64,000 bases of DNA from Pseudomonas furukawaii (GCF_002355475.1 NZ_AP014862.1:2356001-2420000), one strand, 5' to 3'. Numbered from the stretch's first letter, positions 33,542 to 44,868 are shown. Translations and numbers: made by a program. The notes: generated from the sequence alone by a model not told the origin.

Positions 33542-34064
33542 TAACGCCTGCAGCTTCGAGGCACTTGATCCACATCAAACAAAGCTGCTGGCTGTCGCGA
33601 CAATCTAGCTACCCGCATGAAGGTCCGCTTCACGCTCTGAGGAAGTCAGTCAACCTTAATCGAGGTTCTTGAGCAGCGGTGAGCCGCGCTTCCTCAAAGC
33701 GTTCAAGTAGGTGGTCTCGTCGTACGTGGTGCAGGTTTGCCAGCATCGGTACAAAATCCGGTGGTGGAGTTACGTTCGATAGAACCTAAGGCCGCCGTCA
33801 TTACATACTCATGACGACATAAGCACCTGCGAGTGAATGAGATCCCAGATTTTGTGCTGGTGGTTCGGCAATGTCGACACGTGTGCCGACGCACACGACC
33901 AGTGCAAGCGCTGAGTTGCTGCCGCACCGGCGGCAACCGGCGCAGTCACGCAAGGCGGGATCGCCACGCGTTTACGTCAATTGCGTAACCAGTTAAGCGA
34001 GGGCGATTCGAAGTGCTTGTCCACGGGCTCGCGGCAACGCGTGGGGGGCGGTGGCCGACGGGGT
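33542..34064. other. Gene-poor region with possible IS110-type fragment
   Basis: No intact gene. On the minus strand, about 33656-33760, the frame CWQTCTTYDETTYLNALRKR..SPLLKNLD resembles the C-terminal end of an IS110-family transposase. It would be a remnant unrelated to the complete IS1111-type element at 21.8 kb. Nothing else recognisable. Confidence 0.35.
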
Positions 34065-34214
34065 TCAATCGCTGACTAGCATGCCGTTGTGATAGCGCAG
34101 GTGCGCGCCGCCGCGCCTGAGCAGCAGTGGCTCACGCGAAACGATCTGCCAACCGTGTTTCAGCAATAGCTGGATGTGGACCCGCAACCCGTGAAGTGCT
34201 CGCTGCTCTGTCAT
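34065..34214 (-). CDS. Small hypothetical protein
   Basis: Protein of 49 residues (MTEQRALHGLRVHIQLLL, then WQIVSREPLLLRRGG and LRYHNGMLVSD). A GAGGAAAATGG stretch lies just before the ATG at 34214. It is 21 bases downstream of another small gene on the same strand, suggesting an operon. Function unknown. Confidence 0.55.
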   Translation of the reverse strand: MTEQRALHGLRVHIQLLLKHGWQIVSREPLLLRRGGAHLRYHNGMLVSD

Positions 34215-34235
34215 GCATCCATTTTCCTCAAGGTG

Positions 34236-34373
34236 TCAGCGGCCGCCCGTAACCGGTTTGGGAGGAGTTTGGTACACCTGCCCCAAACCTCGGCAGTAGC
34301 GGCACTCGACCGTGCGGCCGTTGAGGTGAATGGCGCAGCGGCCATCACAGACGGGGCATTGTTGCCAGGCCAT
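34236..34373 (-). CDS. Small zinc-ribbon-like protein
   Basis: Protein of 45 residues with two CxxC knuckles (CPVCDGRCAIHLNG and CRYCRGLGQVY), likely a zinc ribbon or DnaJ-like zinc site. The ATG at 34373 follows GGAGCGGGT; an upstream Met at 34433 lacks such a site. Coupled with the 49-residue gene. Confidence 0.6.
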   Translation of the reverse strand: MAWQQCPVCDGRCAIHLNGRTVECRYCRGLGQVYQTPPKPVTGGR

Positions 34374-34516
34374 ACCCGCTCCTCCCATTTGCTCGGGACT
34401 GACTACGGGAAAGGGTAGAGCGGCCGGCGACAATCAGGCTTGCCGTTGGTTTGGTGAAGTCGCCCGTTTGGCTAAGAGCCGTGGCCGACTTGAAACTGAG
34501 GGGGCTGGAAAAAGAG

Positions 34517-34552
34517 TCCGCCATGACGTGCGAGCACTGACGTCATGGCGGA
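34517..34552 (-). terminator. Strong inverted repeat with T-tract on minus strand
   Basis: Perfect 13-base arms TCCGCCATGACGT / ACGTCATGGCGGA, 10-base spacer. Leftward (minus strand) it is followed by CTCTTTTTCC, as in a terminator. It lies between small genes and the IS66 remnant. Confidence 0.55.
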
Positions 34553-34789
34553 AAGCAATCGCTTAGGGGGTAAGGCCATCGCGTCGCCAAAGCATCCTGC
34601 TCGGTGGGCGATGTCAATCATCCTCAGCAAGGACAGTATAAGCGTAGATTGTATGTATACGTGCATGTTTGCAGGTGACCAGCGGTACAAGTGTTCACCC
34701 CGCCAGTTCATGCCAATCTTCGGGCCATTGGCGCTAATAGGGCTGCCCGCACATTGTACGGCGGCAGACCAGTCAGGACTTACGGTTTC

Positions 34790-35130
34790 GGGCCTTTGGG
34801 CAGTAGTCCTGCGCGTCGGCGCCAGTCTTCCTCTGACTGTCTTAGCACAGCATTGGCTTCGGTCTGCCATTGATCCCTGAGCATTTCCAGGTCGGGTTGC
34901 CGTTCGATTTCGTACAGGCCGGCGATCGAGTGCAGGGCCTGTTCGGCCAATTGGCTTTTGTTCGCCGCGTGCAGGTCGAAGAACTTGCGCCGGGGCGTGG
35001 GCCATGCAGCCGATCTCGGTAGTGCCTTGCTCGAAGCCGGCCTTGTAGCCGGCGAAGTCGTCGCAGACCAGCTTGCCGTTCCATTGGCCGAGAAAGTTGC
35101 GTGCATGGCTCAACTTCTCGCGCATAAGTC
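34790..35130 (-). pseudogene. IS66-family transposase remnant
   Basis: Encodes NGKLVCDDFAGYKAGFEQGTTEIGCMAHA and, after an extra C near 34990, RRKFFDLHAANKSQLAEQALHSIAGLYEIER, the conserved IS66 TnpC core. The N-terminal and C-terminal parts are missing. It probably broke the adjacent LysR gene. Confidence 0.8.
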
Positions 35131-35195
35131 AGAATGTCATTTGAGGTCTGGGACGTCTGTCTGCGATTCATATCCTCGAGCAGATAACTCTTGGG

Positions 35196-35828
35196 TCATT
35201 CTGGTAAATCCTGTTCGATCAACCGGTTCGCTGCGTACCGCTGGCAGAGAGGCTCGAGGCTGGCCGTCTCATAGACGGCAATCGGCAGCGGATCTCGCCG
35301 CCAGAGTTCAAAGTTAGGTGACCCCACCCACACCATCTGTTCCTGGAACAGCAAGGTGCCGCGCCGGGGGTGATCGCGCGACACCAGCGCCAAGTCCAGG
35401 TCACCACTGGTCACGCGCGGGATGAGCGCCGTCGACTGTTCGCAGGTCAGCTCGATATCAACCCCGCCATGACGCGGAGCGAAGCGCTTGAGGACTGGTG
35501 TGAGGTAAGGGGCGGCGTAGTCTTCGGCCACCCCGAGCCGAATTCGGCCAGTCAGCGCTTCGCCCCAGAACGCGGCCTGGGTTTCCGCGTGCAGCGCGAG
35601 CAGACGCCGGGCATACCCGAGCAGCACCTGGCCATCATCCGTCAACTGAAGATGCCGTGAGCTACGGTTGAGTACCTGGCGGCCAAGCGCTGCCTCAAGC
35701 TTCTTGAGTTGCATGCTGACCGCCGATTGCGATCGGTTTACCTCAATGGCCGCGCTCGACAAGGAGCCCGTATCAACGGCCGCGACAAAGCATTTGAGCC
35801 AATCGATCTGCAAATCCCGAGGTACCAT
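35196..35828 (-). pseudogene. LysR family regulator, C-terminally truncated
   Basis: LysR helix-turn-helix (residues 5-65: DTGSLSSAAIEVNRSQSAVSMQLKKLE) and most of the effector domain are present, but the frame ends at about 210 residues (AANRLIEQDLPE), some 80-90 short of the usual length. IS66 remnants lie directly beyond. It is divergent from a LysE exporter, the standard pairing for regulator and target. Effector binding is probably lost. Confidence 0.75.
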
Positions 35829-35949
35829 GGCACTCACTCTTCCATTCGATAAACGAATACATGAGTGCCAGATTATGCGCTTCTTGTCAGGCCAGGCCAT
35901 CTCCAATATCGCGTGTAGTCCCTCTAGCCACGCTCATCTCGGTGACCTC

Positions 35950-36558
35950 ATGCAACTCGAAACCTGGCTGCTGTACCTGCTGACCTGCTGCGGCATAGCT
36001 GTGGTACCTGGGCCAAATGCATTGCTCGTCCTGACTCATGGCGCGCTTCATGGCAACCAGAAAACACTGTTCACCATCTCCGGGGGCGTCCTCGGTTTCA
36101 TCGCGATGATTGCGCTGTGTGTGCTCGGCCTGGGGGCACTGCTCCAGACGTCCATCCTGTGGCTGACTGTGCTGAAGGTCGGGGGTGGGCTCTATCTGAT
36201 CTGGCTGGGCATCGCTCTATGGCGGGCTGCGCCTGTGACGGTCTCGCTGGGTGACCTGACGCAGTCGAATAGCTGGTCGCTGATTCGTCAGGGACTGTTT
36301 TCTGCCATCTCCAACCCCAAGGCCTTGCTGCTGTTTACCGCGTTCATCACGCCCTTCATCGAGCCGCAACAGAATCTCTTGCTCCAGACTGCCGTCATGG
36401 CGCTGACCTATGCCGTCGTCGAGTTTGGGGTGGAGTACGCAGTGGCCAGTGCCGCGCACCGCGTCAGGCCCTGGTTGGCACGAACGGGCCGACGGTTCAA
36501 TAAGGTGTGTGGAGGCTTCTTCGTCGTGTTTGGCGCATTACTGCCGATTCGCTCGTAA
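35950..36558 (+). CDS. LysE/RhtB family amino-acid exporter
   Basis: Membrane protein of 202 residues with about six helices and the LysE signatures VPGPNALLVLTHGALHGNQKT, GGLYLIWLGIALWR and GLFSAISNPKALLLFTAF. It exports amino acids or related small compounds; the exact substrate is unknown. The Met at 35950 begins the family N-terminus (MQLETWLLYLL). Confidence 0.85.
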   Translation: MQLETWLLYLLTCCGIAVVPGPNALLVLTHGALHGNQKTLFTISGGVLGFIAMIALCVLGLGALLQTSILWLTVLKVGGGLYLIWLGIALWRAAPVTVSLGDLTQSNSWSLIRQGLFSAISNPKALLLFTAFITPFIEPQQNLLLQTAVMALTYAVVEFGVEYAVASAAHRVRPWLARTGRRFNKVCGGFFVVFGALLPIRS

Positions 36559-36964
36559 TGGTACCGAACTTCCGCACCGGGCCGTGCGAAGCCCCCGGGC
36601 TATAGGCGCGTATTGGTCGGCTGCATGTGAGCAGGCAGTAAATGAATGCGAAGGCCTGTGTCGGGTGGCGGGCAACTGGCGATAAGTGTGCAATTTCGCC
36701 GCCCTGACTTTTCATTAATCTGGGCGACGATTCGCCAGTTTGCTAGACGGAGGGAGATTCCCTCATTCAATAGGAGGCCAGAAGCAAATCCACGTGCTTC
36801 GAGCGTGGATGTTTACCGGACGATAATGGTCAGAGCCGGCCGCTTCGGCACAGGCATCCAGCGATGCCTGCACTGCACCGATTAGGTCAGGAGCTTGATC
36901 GGGAGCAGGCATGGCCTCGCCTGGGCGGCCAGGGACAGGACAGCTCAGGCGCTGGTAACGGCCA
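36559..36964. other. Intergenic region
   Basis: About 400 bases between lysE and the end of cusA. No gene was identified. A short hairpin (AGGCATC-cagc-GATGCCT) near 36860 is the only visible structure. Confidence 0.35.
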
Positions 36965-39900
36965 TCAGGGCGTTCTTCCTACAACTTCTCCTGGATGGTT
37001 GGTGGACTCGGCAGGCAGGTGGCGACGGCGCATCAGGCGATAGGCGGCCGGTATGACGAACATCGACAGCAGGGGGGCGGTGACCATGCCGCCGACCATG
37101 GGCGCGGCAATCCGGCTCATGATCTCGCTGCCGGTCCCGCCGCCCCAGAGGATCGGCAAGAGGCCAGCGATGATGACCGCCACTGTCATCGCCTTGGGCC
37201 GTACGCGATGCACGGCACCCTCGCGGATCGCCTCGATCAGCCCGCGTTCGCTGGCGTTGCCGGCGTCTTCGTGTTCGGCCCATGCGTTCTTCAGGTAAAG
37301 CACCATGATCACACCGAACTCGGCCGCCACCCCGGCGAGCGCGATGAAGCCGACGCCGGTGGCCACTGAAAGGTTGTAGCCGAGCAGGTAAAGGAACCAG
37401 ACCCCGCCGGTCAGGGCGAAGGGCAACGTGGCCATGATCAGGACGGCTTCGTCGAAGCGGGCGAAGGTCAGGTAGAGCAGCACGAAGATGATCAGCAGGG
37501 TCGCCGGCACCACGAGCTTGAGGCGTGCATTGGCCCGCTCCAGGAACTCGAATTGTCCCGAGTAGGCCAGGCTCATCCCCGGTTGCAGTTTGACCTGCTC
37601 GCTGACGGCCTGGCGCAGGTCGGCCACCACCGAGGCGATGTCACGGCCATGCACGTCGATGTAGACCCAGCCGGACGGCCGCGCATTCTCGCTCTTCAGC
37701 ATGGGTGGGCCATCACTGACGCGGATGCTGGCCACAGTGCCCAGGGTGATCTGGCTGCCTTGCGGGGTGAGGATCGGCAGCTGCTCCAGGGCGCCGATCG
37801 AGTCGCGCCATTCCCGTGGGTAGCGCACGTTGATGGGGAAGCGCGCCAGGCCCTCGAGGGTTTCGCCAACGTTCTCGCCGCCGATGGCGCTGGCCACGAT
37901 CGACTGGACATCGGCGATGTTCAAGCCGTAGCGCGCGGCGGTCTGGCGGTTGATGTCCACATCGATGTAGCGCCCACCGGTCAAGCGCTCTGCCAGGGCG
38001 GAACTGACGCCGGGCACCGTCGCGGCCACGCGCTCCACCGCCTGGGTGACGGCATCGATGTCGGCCAGGTTGGTACCGGCCACCTTGACCCCTATCGGGC
38101 TCTTGATCCCGGTGGCGAGCATGTCGATGCGGTTGCGGATGGGCGGGATCCAGATGTTGGTCAGCCCGGGCACCTTCACCACCCGATCCAGTTCCTCCAC
38201 CAGCTTCTCCGGCGTCATGCCGGGCCGCCACTGGTCGCGGGGCTTGAACTGGATGGTGGTCTCGAACATCTCCAGCGGCGCCGGGTCGGTGGCGGTTTCC
38301 GCACGTCCAGCCTTGCCGAACACATGCTTCACCTCCGGCACCGTCCTGATCATGCGGTCAGTCAACTGCAGCAACTGGCTGGCCTTCTGTGCCGATAGCC
38401 CGGGCAATGCCGAGGGCATGAAGAGCAGGTCGCCCTCGTCCAGCGGTGGCAGGAATTCGCCGCCGAGCCGGGATACCGGCCAGAGCGTGCTGAGGAACAG
38501 CAGCAGCGCGGCCGCCAGAGTGACCTTGGGATGCCGCAACACGCAGTCCAGGGCGGGCTGGTAGAGGCGGATCAGCCAGCGGTTCAGCGGGTTCTTTTCC
38601 TCAGGGGGAATCCGCCCGCGAATCCAGTAGCCCATCAGCACCGGCACCAGGGTCACCGAGAGGCCGGCCGCCGCCGCCATGGCGTAGGTCTTGGTAAAGG
38701 CCAGCGGGCCGAACAGCCGCCCCTCCTGGGCTTCCAGGGTGAACACCGGGATGAACGACAGGGTGATGATCAGCAGGCAGAAAAACAGCGCCGGCCCCAC
38801 TTCGGCGGCGGCCTCGGTCATCACCTGCCAACGGTGATCGCCGCTGAGCGCTTCGCCGGGGTGCGCCCGGTGCCAGGCCTCGATCTTCTTGTGGGCGTTC
38901 TCGATCATCACCACCGCCGCGTCCACCATGGCGCCGACGGCGATGGCGATCCCGCCGAGGGACATGATGTTGGCGTTGATCCCCTGGTGGCGCATGACGA
39001 TGAAGGCGATCAGCACGCCAATCGGCAAGGAAATGATCGCCACCAGCGAGGAGCGCAGGTGCCAGAGGAACACGGCACAGACCAGCGCCACCACGAGGAA
39101 TTCTTCCAGCAGCTTGTGGCTGAGGTTCTCCACGGCGCGGTCGATCAGTTGGCTGCGGTCGTAGGTGGTGACGATCTCGACGCCTGCCGGCAGGCTCCGG
39201 CGCAGTTCGTCGAGCCTGGTTTTTACCGCGGCGATGGTCTCGCGAGCGTTCTTGCCACTGCGAAGGATCACCACGCCGCCGACGGCTTCGCCCTCGCCGT
39301 CGAGCTCGCTGATGCCGCGCCGCATCTCCGGTCCCAACTGGATGGTCGCCACGTCGCCGAGGGTCACGGGTATCCCGCCGGCGCCGAGCTTGAGCGGGAT
39401 GTCACGGAAATCGTCGAGGGTCTTCAGATAACCGGAGGCGCGCACCATGAACTCGGCCTCGGCCAGGGTCAGCACGGCGCCGCCGGTTTCCTGATTGGCC
39501 CGGCCGATGGCCGCGATCACTTCCTCCTGGGTAATGCCCAGGCTGGCCAGTCGAATCGGGTCCAGCACCACCTGGTACTGCTTGACCATGCCGCCCACAG
39601 TGGCTACCTCGGCGACGTTCGGCAGCGTCTTCAGCTCGAACTTGAGGAACCAGTCCTGCAGGGCGCGCAGTTGCGCCAGGTCATGCCCGCCGCTGCGGTC
39701 CACCAGGGCGTACTGAAAGATCCAGCCCACCCCGGTGGCATCCGGTCCGAGGGCAGGTCTGGCGGTAGTCGGTAGCCGCCCCTGGAGCTGGCTGAGGTAC
39801 TCCAGCACCCGCGAACGCGCCCAATACAGGTCGGTACCGTCCTCGAAGATGACGTAGACGAAGCTGTCGCCGAAGAAGGAGAAGCCGCGCACGGTCTTCG

Positions 39901-40135
39901 CTCCCGGCACGGACAGCATGGTGGTGGCCAAGGGATAGGTGACCTGGTTCTCGACGATCTGCGGTGCCTGCCCCGGATAGGGCGTGCGGATGATCACCTG
40001 TACGTCGGAGAGGTCCGGCAAGGCGTCGACTGGCGTGCTCTGTACCGACCAGGTACCCCAGGCGGTGAGGAACAGGGTGACCAGCAGGACCAGGAAGCGG
40101 TTGGCCACCGACCAGCGAATCAGACCGGCGATCAT
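36965..40135 (-). CDS. cusA: CusA-type copper/silver RND efflux pump
   Basis: Inner-membrane RND transporter of 1056 residues that drives Cu(I)/Ag(I) from periplasm and cytoplasm out of the cell with CusB and CusC. The methionines of the CusA relay are at the expected places: [21 protein letters not shown] and [17 protein letters not shown]. The proton-relay helix has [16 protein letters not shown]. The start overlaps the cusB stop (ATGA). Appears intact. Confidence 0.93.
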   Translation of the reverse strand: MIAGLIRWSVANRFLVLLVTLFLTAWGTWSVQSTPVDALPDLSDVQVIIRTPYPGQAPQIVENQVTYPLATTMLSVPGAKTVRGFSFFGDSFVYVIFEDGTDLYWARSRVLEYLSQLQGRLPTTARPALGPDATGVGWIFQYALVDRSGGHDLAQLRALQDWFLKFELKTLPNVAEVATVGGMVKQYQVVLDPIRLASLGITQEEVIAAIGRANQETGGAVLTLAEAEFMVRASGYLKTLDDFRDIPLKLGAGGIPVTLGDVATIQLGPEMRRGISELDGEGEAVGGVVILRSGKNARETIAAVKTRLDELRRSLPAGVEIVTTYDRSQLIDRAVENLSHKLLEEFLVVALVCAVFLWHLRSSLVAIISLPIGVLIAFIVMRHQGINANIMSLGGIAIAVGAMVDAAVVMIENAHKKIEAWHRAHPGEALSGDHRWQVMTEAAAEVGPALFFCLLIITLSFIPVFTLEAQEGRLFGPLAFTKTYAMAAAAGLSVTLVPVLMGYWIRGRIPPEEKNPLNRWLIRLYQPALDCVLRHPKVTLAAALLLFLSTLWPVSRLGGEFLPPLDEGDLLFMPSALPGLSAQKASQLLQLTDRMIRTVPEVKHVFGKAGRAETATDPAPLEMFETTIQFKPRDQWRPGMTPEKLVEELDRVVKVPGLTNIWIPPIRNRIDMLATGIKSPIGVKVAGTNLADIDAVTQAVERVAATVPGVSSALAERLTGGRYIDVDINRQTAARYGLNIADVQSIVASAIGGENVGETLEGLARFPINVRYPREWRDSIGALEQLPILTPQGSQITLGTVASIRVSDGPPMLKSENARPSGWVYIDVHGRDIASVVADLRQAVSEQVKLQPGMSLAYSGQFEFLERANARLKLVVPATLLIIFVLLYLTFARFDEAVLIMATLPFALTGGVWFLYLLGYNLSVATGVGFIALAGVAAEFGVIMVLYLKNAWAEHEDAGNASERGLIEAIREGAVHRVRPKAMTVAVIIAGLLPILWGGGTGSEIMSRIAAPMVGGMVTAPLLSMFVIPAAYRLMRRRHLPAESTNHPGEVVGRTP

Positions 40136-41616
40136 GGCTGACCTCCCAGTTTTTCCAAGCGCTCGATGACCAGCCCGGCATCGGACTGGCGCACCGCGAC
40201 GCGCACCCTGTCACCGACCTTGACGCCGACCATCAGCGCCGGATCGGCCAAGGGGAAGGTCATGGTCATGCCCGGCATGCCCAGGGTCTTGAAGGGGCCG
40301 TGGGCCAGGCTCACGCCGGCGTTGTTGATGGCCATGACCTGGCCTTCGGCCTCGTGCAGCTCAACCGGTGCCTGCTTCACCAGCGCTTCCGCAGCCGCCG
40401 TGCCGATGCCCTTGAGGCTGGCTTCGGAGTCGAGCAGGAACTGTCCGGATGCAACCACCTGTTGACCTTCCTCCAGCCCCTGTCGAATTACGGTGCGGCC
40501 GGCGTTCTCTGCGCCCAGGCGTACCTCCACCGGGCGATAGCGACCACCGTTCTCGGCCAGCATGACCAAGGCTCGCCGACCGGTGCGGATGATCGCTTCG
40601 CTGGGCACCCACAAGGCGCTCTCCTGCGTCGCGCCGCTGAGGCGGACATGGGCGGTCATGCCGGGCCGCAGGCGTCCGTCGGGATTGGGGAGTTCGACCC
40701 GGACCCGCAGCGTGCGGCTTTCCCGATCAACCTCGGGCAGGATGGTGTCGACGCTCCCGGTCAGCACCTCGGCAGGGAGGGCGGGCAGCCGTGCTTCGAC
40801 CGCCTGGCCCGGGGCAGTGGCCCCGGCCTCCGCCTCGGGCACCGCCAACGTCAGCCAGACGCTGCCCAGGCCATTGATACGGGCCAGGGTGTCGCCAGCC
40901 GCGACCGTCATGCCGGTGCGTACGTCCAGTTCCTGCAGCACCCCGCCGATGGGGCTGGTCAGGGTCAGCACCGCCTGTGGCTTGCCACTTCGCTCCACCC
41001 GGCGGATCAGCGCCTGTGGCATTCCGGCCAGGCGCAGGCGTTGGCGCGCCGCTGCCAGCAGCACTTCGTCGCCCGTGCGCTTGAGGGCAAGGAACTCCTC
41101 CTGGGCCGCCGCCCACTCCGGTATCAGCAGGTCGGCCAGCGCCGCATCAGCGGGCAGCACATCCCCCGGCGCACGTGCGTAAACCCGCTCGACGAAGCCG
41201 GCGCTACGCGCTTGCACCACGGCCACATCCCGCTCGTTGAAGGCGAGCACACCGGTTACCTCCAGGCTGCTGTCCAGCCGCCCGCGCGTAACCGGCGCCA
41301 GACGCAGGCCGAGGTTCTGGCTCAGCCCGGAGTCGATGCTGATGGTGGCCGTGTCGGTATCCGAGCCCTCGTCCGCGTAGCGGGGCACCAACTCCATGTC
41401 CATGAAGGGTGACCTGCCCGGCTTGTCGAACTTTTGCTGTGGGTACATCGGGTCGTACCAATACAGCGCCTCGCGCTCCGCCGGCGTGGGGCCAGGTTCG
41501 ACGGAGGCCCGGGGCATTCCATCCATTCGCTGCTGCGCGTACCAGTAGCCGCCCGCCAGGCCCAGGGCGATCGACAGACCGCTCAGCAGGGCTCCTTTCC
41601 AGAGTGGTGCGGTCAT
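40132..41616 (-). CDS. cusB: CusB-type periplasmic adaptor with fused CusF-like domain
   Basis: Adaptor protein of 494 residues: membrane anchor (about 8-26), a metal-binding motif region [10 protein letters not shown]...[12 protein letters not shown] (about 52-80), then barrel-sandwich and beta-barrel adaptor domains. It ends in a CusF-like domain (about 420-490: [30 protein letters not shown]) with the Met residues used to bind Cu(I). CusF is a separate protein in E. coli, so this is a fused version. Overlaps cusC by four bases. Confidence 0.92.
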   Translation of the reverse strand: MTAPLWKGALLSGLSIALGLAGGYWYAQQRMDGMPRASVEPGPTPAEREALYWYDPMYPQQKFDKPGRSPFMDMELVPRYADEGSDTDTATISIDSGLSQNLGLRLAPVTRGRLDSSLEVTGVLAFNERDVAVVQARSAGFVERVYARAPGDVLPADAALADLLIPEWAAAQEEFLALKRTGDEVLLAAARQRLRLAGMPQALIRRVERSGKPQAVLTLTSPIGGVLQELDVRTGMTVAAGDTLARINGLGSVWLTLAVPEAEAGATAPGQAVEARLPALPAEVLTGSVDTILPEVDRESRTLRVRVELPNPDGRLRPGMTAHVRLSGATQESALWVPSEAIIRTGRRALVMLAENGGRYRPVEVRLGAENAGRTVIRQGLEEGQQVVASGQFLLDSEASLKGIGTAAAEALVKQAPVELHEAEGQVMAINNAGVSLAHGPFKTLGMPGMTMTFPLADPALMVGVKVGDRVRVAVRQSDAGLVIERLEKLGGQP

Positions 41617-42869
41617 GGGAGATTCTCCCCGTAGGTGAAATAAAGCCTGGCGCTGGTCAGGGCGCGCCTGCCTTCGACGTCGACTTGCCTGAGGCGCGCC
41701 TCGATCAGTTCGCGGCGGGCCGCGATGACCGCCGCCAGCTCGCCGGTGCCGGCGCGGTAGCTGGCCAGGGTCAGGTCGACCTTTTCGCGGGCCAGAGGCA
41801 GCAGGCTGTCCTGGCTGCGGCGGACGGCGCGATCCAGGCGCTGGTACTCCGCCAGATCGCTTTCCAACTGCTCGGCCTGTTCACGGGTCAGGGCCTCGCG
41901 CTCGGCCTCCAACTGATTCAGTTCGGCGTGCCGGGCGGCAATCTTCGGGTTCTGCCGGGAGTCGGGGAACAGCGGCAGGTCGAAGGTGAACTGCACACTC
42001 ACCATGTCGCCGAACTCGCGGCCACGGCGCTGGTAGTCGACCTCCCAGCTCCAGTCGGACCTCTTCTCCGCCTCGGCCTCGCGCACCTTGGCCTCGGCCT
42101 CGCGGGTAATCGGCACATAGGCCGCCAGTTCAGGATGCTCCGGCAGCTTCTGGAAGTAGTTCGCGGCGGTGATCGGCCAAACCGGCAGTTCTCCTGCGAG
42201 CGGCTCATCAGCCGCGAGACCGATCCAGCGCCTGAGCTGGGCGCGGGACTGGCTTTGCTGGCTGGCCAACTCATCCTGGCGCTCAGCCAGATCGGCGGCT
42301 TCCTGCTTGACGGTCACGGCATCAGCCGCCTCGGCGCGGCCTCCGGCAATCTGCGCACGCACGGCTTCGGCCAATACGCGGTTCTCGCTGAAAAAATCCC
42401 GGAACAGCGCCTGCTTGCGCTCGACTGAGTAGCAGCTGATCCAGGCCTGCGCGGCGAATTGTCGAACTTTCAGGCGTTGGACACGCCGCTCGGCCTCGGC
42501 GCGCTCGACGCTGGCCTGGGCCACTTCGACACGGGCGCGGCGCTTTTCGCGATTCGGTACTTCCTGCATGACGCCGACCATCTGCATGGTCATGAAGTCC
42601 TGGTCGATGGTCCAACGGTCCGGGCCGCCGACGGGATAGTTCTGCACGCCGAGCAGCAGTTTCGGGTCCGGCAACTCGCCGGCGGGAATCGCGGCGCTGC
42701 TGGCCGCTTGCAGCTTGGCGTTCTCAGCGGCCAGGGAGGGGGCGTTGTCTTCGGCCAGCCGCAGGGCAGCCTCGAAGCTCAATGGCTCGGCGTGACCGGG
42801 GGAGGCCAGCACGGTTGCCACCAGGGCAACCACGGTCGGCCACCCGGTGCAATAGCGGTCGGGGATCAT
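41613..42869 (-). CDS. cusC: CusC/TolC-family outer-membrane channel
   Basis: Outer-membrane efflux protein of 418 residues with a signal peptide (VVALVATVLASPGHA) and two TolC-type repeats of long helices (AQASVERAEAERRVQRLK, RQDELASQQSQSRAQLRR and a second set after residue 280). It completes the cusCBA operon. No lipobox cysteine was found, unlike CusC of E. coli. Confidence 0.9.
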   Translation of the reverse strand: MIPDRYCTGWPTVVALVATVLASPGHAEPLSFEAALRLAEDNAPSLAAENAKLQAASSAAIPAGELPDPKLLLGVQNYPVGGPDRWTIDQDFMTMQMVGVMQEVPNREKRRARVEVAQASVERAEAERRVQRLKVRQFAAQAWISCYSVERKQALFRDFFSENRVLAEAVRAQIAGGRAEAADAVTVKQEAADLAERQDELASQQSQSRAQLRRWIGLAADEPLAGELPVWPITAANYFQKLPEHPELAAYVPITREAEAKVREAEAEKRSDWSWEVDYQRRGREFGDMVSVQFTFDLPLFPDSRQNPKIAARHAELNQLEAEREALTREQAEQLESDLAEYQRLDRAVRRSQDSLLPLAREKVDLTLASYRAGTGELAAVIAARRELIEARLRQVDVEGRRALTSARLYFTYGENLP

Positions 42870-42967
42870 GTTCTGGGTTCCTGTGATCAGTTGCTGTGCG
42901 CCGCGCGAGCGCGCATGCAGATATGCCTCTCTGCCGAAGCGGAAAGGGCATCAGTGTCAATCAGGAA

Positions 42968-43309
42968 TCAGACGCAGGGAGGTCGCCACACCCCAGCTGG
43001 GGTTTTGGGCGGCAGGAAGTCGCTGGTGAGGGAAACCACCAGCGGGCTGGACAGGTGAGTGGCAGACTTGAGGATCGGGACCTGCAGGATGCTGCTGCTC
43101 TTGCATTCCTGGCCAGGCTTGCAGGGCTTGCCATGCTCAGCGGCCTTCTCGATGTCATGGCAGCAGTCCTGGTCCATGTCTGCCATCATGGCCATGCCAG
43201 CGGTCTGCATCGGGCAGGGCTCCACCAACGCCCCGCCCCCCGCCATCCCGTTCAAGGGAAGCGCCAGGCTAATCAGCAGGATGAGGCAGAGTCGCAGGTA
43301 GGCTGTCAT
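42968..43309 (-). CDS. Exported Cys/Met-containing copper-locus protein
   Basis: Protein of 113 residues at the head of the cus operon, 98 bases before cusC. Signal peptide (LCLILLISLALPLNGMA), then PCPMQTAGMAMMADMDQDCCHDIEK and CKPGQECK, with paired Cys and Met suited to metal binding. It resembles the unnamed CopL-like leader proteins of copper operons. The Met at 43309 is preferred over one at 43345, which would disturb the signal peptide. Confidence 0.65.
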   Translation of the reverse strand: MTAYLRLCLILLISLALPLNGMAGGGALVEPCPMQTAGMAMMADMDQDCCHDIEKAAEHGKPCKPGQECKSSSILQVPILKSATHLSSPLVVSLTSDFLPPKTPAGVWRPPCV

Positions 43310-43402
43310 GCGCTGGAGTCTAGCGGTGGGTACTGGCAGGCACAATTACAGAGGGGCATGAAATTTCGTAAGGGGCAGCGGACACCGGACCGATCTCAGC
43401 GC

Positions 43403-43539
43403 TCATCGGGCATCCACCGGCAACTGCTTGATCGACTTCACCGTCTGCGGGGCGGTGCCAGTGGCCTTCTTATGCATACCACGCATGCACACCAGCATCA
43501 TCAATGGGCAAAGCAGTGCCAATAGGGTCGGGGCGACGC
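43403..43539 (-). pseudogene. 3' fragment of a small membrane protein cut by an IS
   Basis: The frame LLALLCPLMMLVCMRGMHKK...SIKQLPVDAR ends at 43403 and begins inside the IS5-type element, so the start was lost to the insertion. The LLCPLMML segment resembles DUF2933-type copper proteins. Confidence 0.5.
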
Positions 43540-43541
43540 TA

Positions 43542-44868
43542 GCAGGCTGTTGAAATTCGCCGCCACCACTGCGATCACTGCTCTTGGTAGCAGTGGTCGT
43601 GGGGCGGGTAAGCCCTATTCCGAGCGCCGGACAGATTAAATAGCCAGATTTGGCAGACGCCGGGCGCACCTTCCCCGTCAATATGTTCATGCGACTGAGC
43701 CTGCAGCCATCAACTTCGGCAGGCGCACCAGGTTGCTTGCCGCCATGGCCTGCTGGAACAGCGCGTCGACACGCTCAAGCCCTCGTTGCTTCATCTGACG
43801 TAGGCCTGCCGCCATCTTGAGCCAGCCGAAGTGGGTTTCGATCCAGGCGCGGATCTTCAGGCTCAGGCCGTAGCTAGCATGACGCGTGGTGCGGCCGTCG
43901 ATGGCGCTACGTCGGTCGCTGGTGTTCTGCGCCACATGGGGTGGGACGCCGAGGGCGCGACTGGCGGCGACGAAGTCCGCCGTGTCGTAGGCCTTGTCCG
44001 CCGCTAAGGTGCGCCGACGGCGGCCAGCGAGTTTACCCAGCATCAGCAGTGCGGCTTCGCGCTCGCCGCGACCACCGGCCAGGCTGACATGGGCACTGCG
44101 TACCAGTCCGCTGCGGTGCTCCATCAGCACATGACCCATGTAGCTCAGCTGCGCGCCGGTGTTGTGGCTCTTGCGATATAGCCGGGCATCCGGATCGCTG
44201 GTTGAGGCGTGGGTGTCGTTGCTGCGCTTCTGCCCTTTGAAGTCAGGCTGGGCATTGCGCGGTCCGGGCCCCTGGTCATCCGGAGGGCCGTCCTTGGGGC
44301 GGAAACTCTTCTGTTAGGCCCAAGCCTGCAGCAGGGTGCCATCGACCGAGAAGCGCTCATCCGACATCAGTCCCTGCTTCTCGGCCAGGCGCACCACTTC
44401 GCTCAGAAACTCGGCGGTCACGGCCTGGGCATTGAGGCGGTCACGGTTCTTCGAGAACACCGAGTGATCCCACACCGGGTCGTCGATGGCCAGGCCAACG
44501 AACCAGCGGAACAGCAGGTTGTAACCCAGTTGCTCCATGAGCATCCGTTCACTGCGCAGCGAGCAGAACAGCTGCAGCAACTGCGCCCGCATCAACTTCT
44601 CCGGGGCAATCGAGGCGCGACCGGTGTCGGCATACACGGTGTCGAACAGGGCGCTCATCCGCAGCAGAGCGGTGTCTGCCAGCTTGCGGATGGCGCGCAG
44701 GGGATGGTTCGCCGGCACGAAGTCATCGAGCTTGGCGATGGTGAACAGGGATTCCTGAGTGATATCGGCTCCACGCATGGAAATCGAGGGTCCAGACAGA
44801 TTGGAGCCGGTATCGTAAACCTCACGCAGCAGAACCAGACAGGGCGCGGGCCAATTTCAACAGGCTGC
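43542..44868 (-). mobile_element. IS5-type insertion sequence
   Basis: About 1327 bases with inverted terminal repeats GCAGGCTGTTGAAATT at the left and its complement at the right (44853-44868), flanked on both sides by TA, as for IS5 subgroups that duplicate TA. It carries one transposase frame with a stop. One side cuts a copper-locus gene, the other abuts the end of uehC. Confidence 0.85.
43687..44778 (-). pseudogene. tnp: IS5-type transposase with in-frame TAA
   Basis: DDE transposase of about 363 codons: FTIAKLDDFVPANHPLRAI, YNLLFRWFVGLAIDDPVWDHS, then DGTLLQAWA followed by TAA (44314-44316), then QKSFRPKDG, GHVLMEHRSGLV, LAADKAYDTADF and IETHFGWLKMAAGLRQ in the same frame. One change (Ser TCA to TAA) explains the break. 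The two halves could not form a normal enzyme unless the stop is read through. Confidence 0.85.

Noticed and set aside
36559-36964. Attachment site or tRNA remnant between lysE and cusA
   Set aside because: No tRNA-like fold or direct repeat partner was found in the window.
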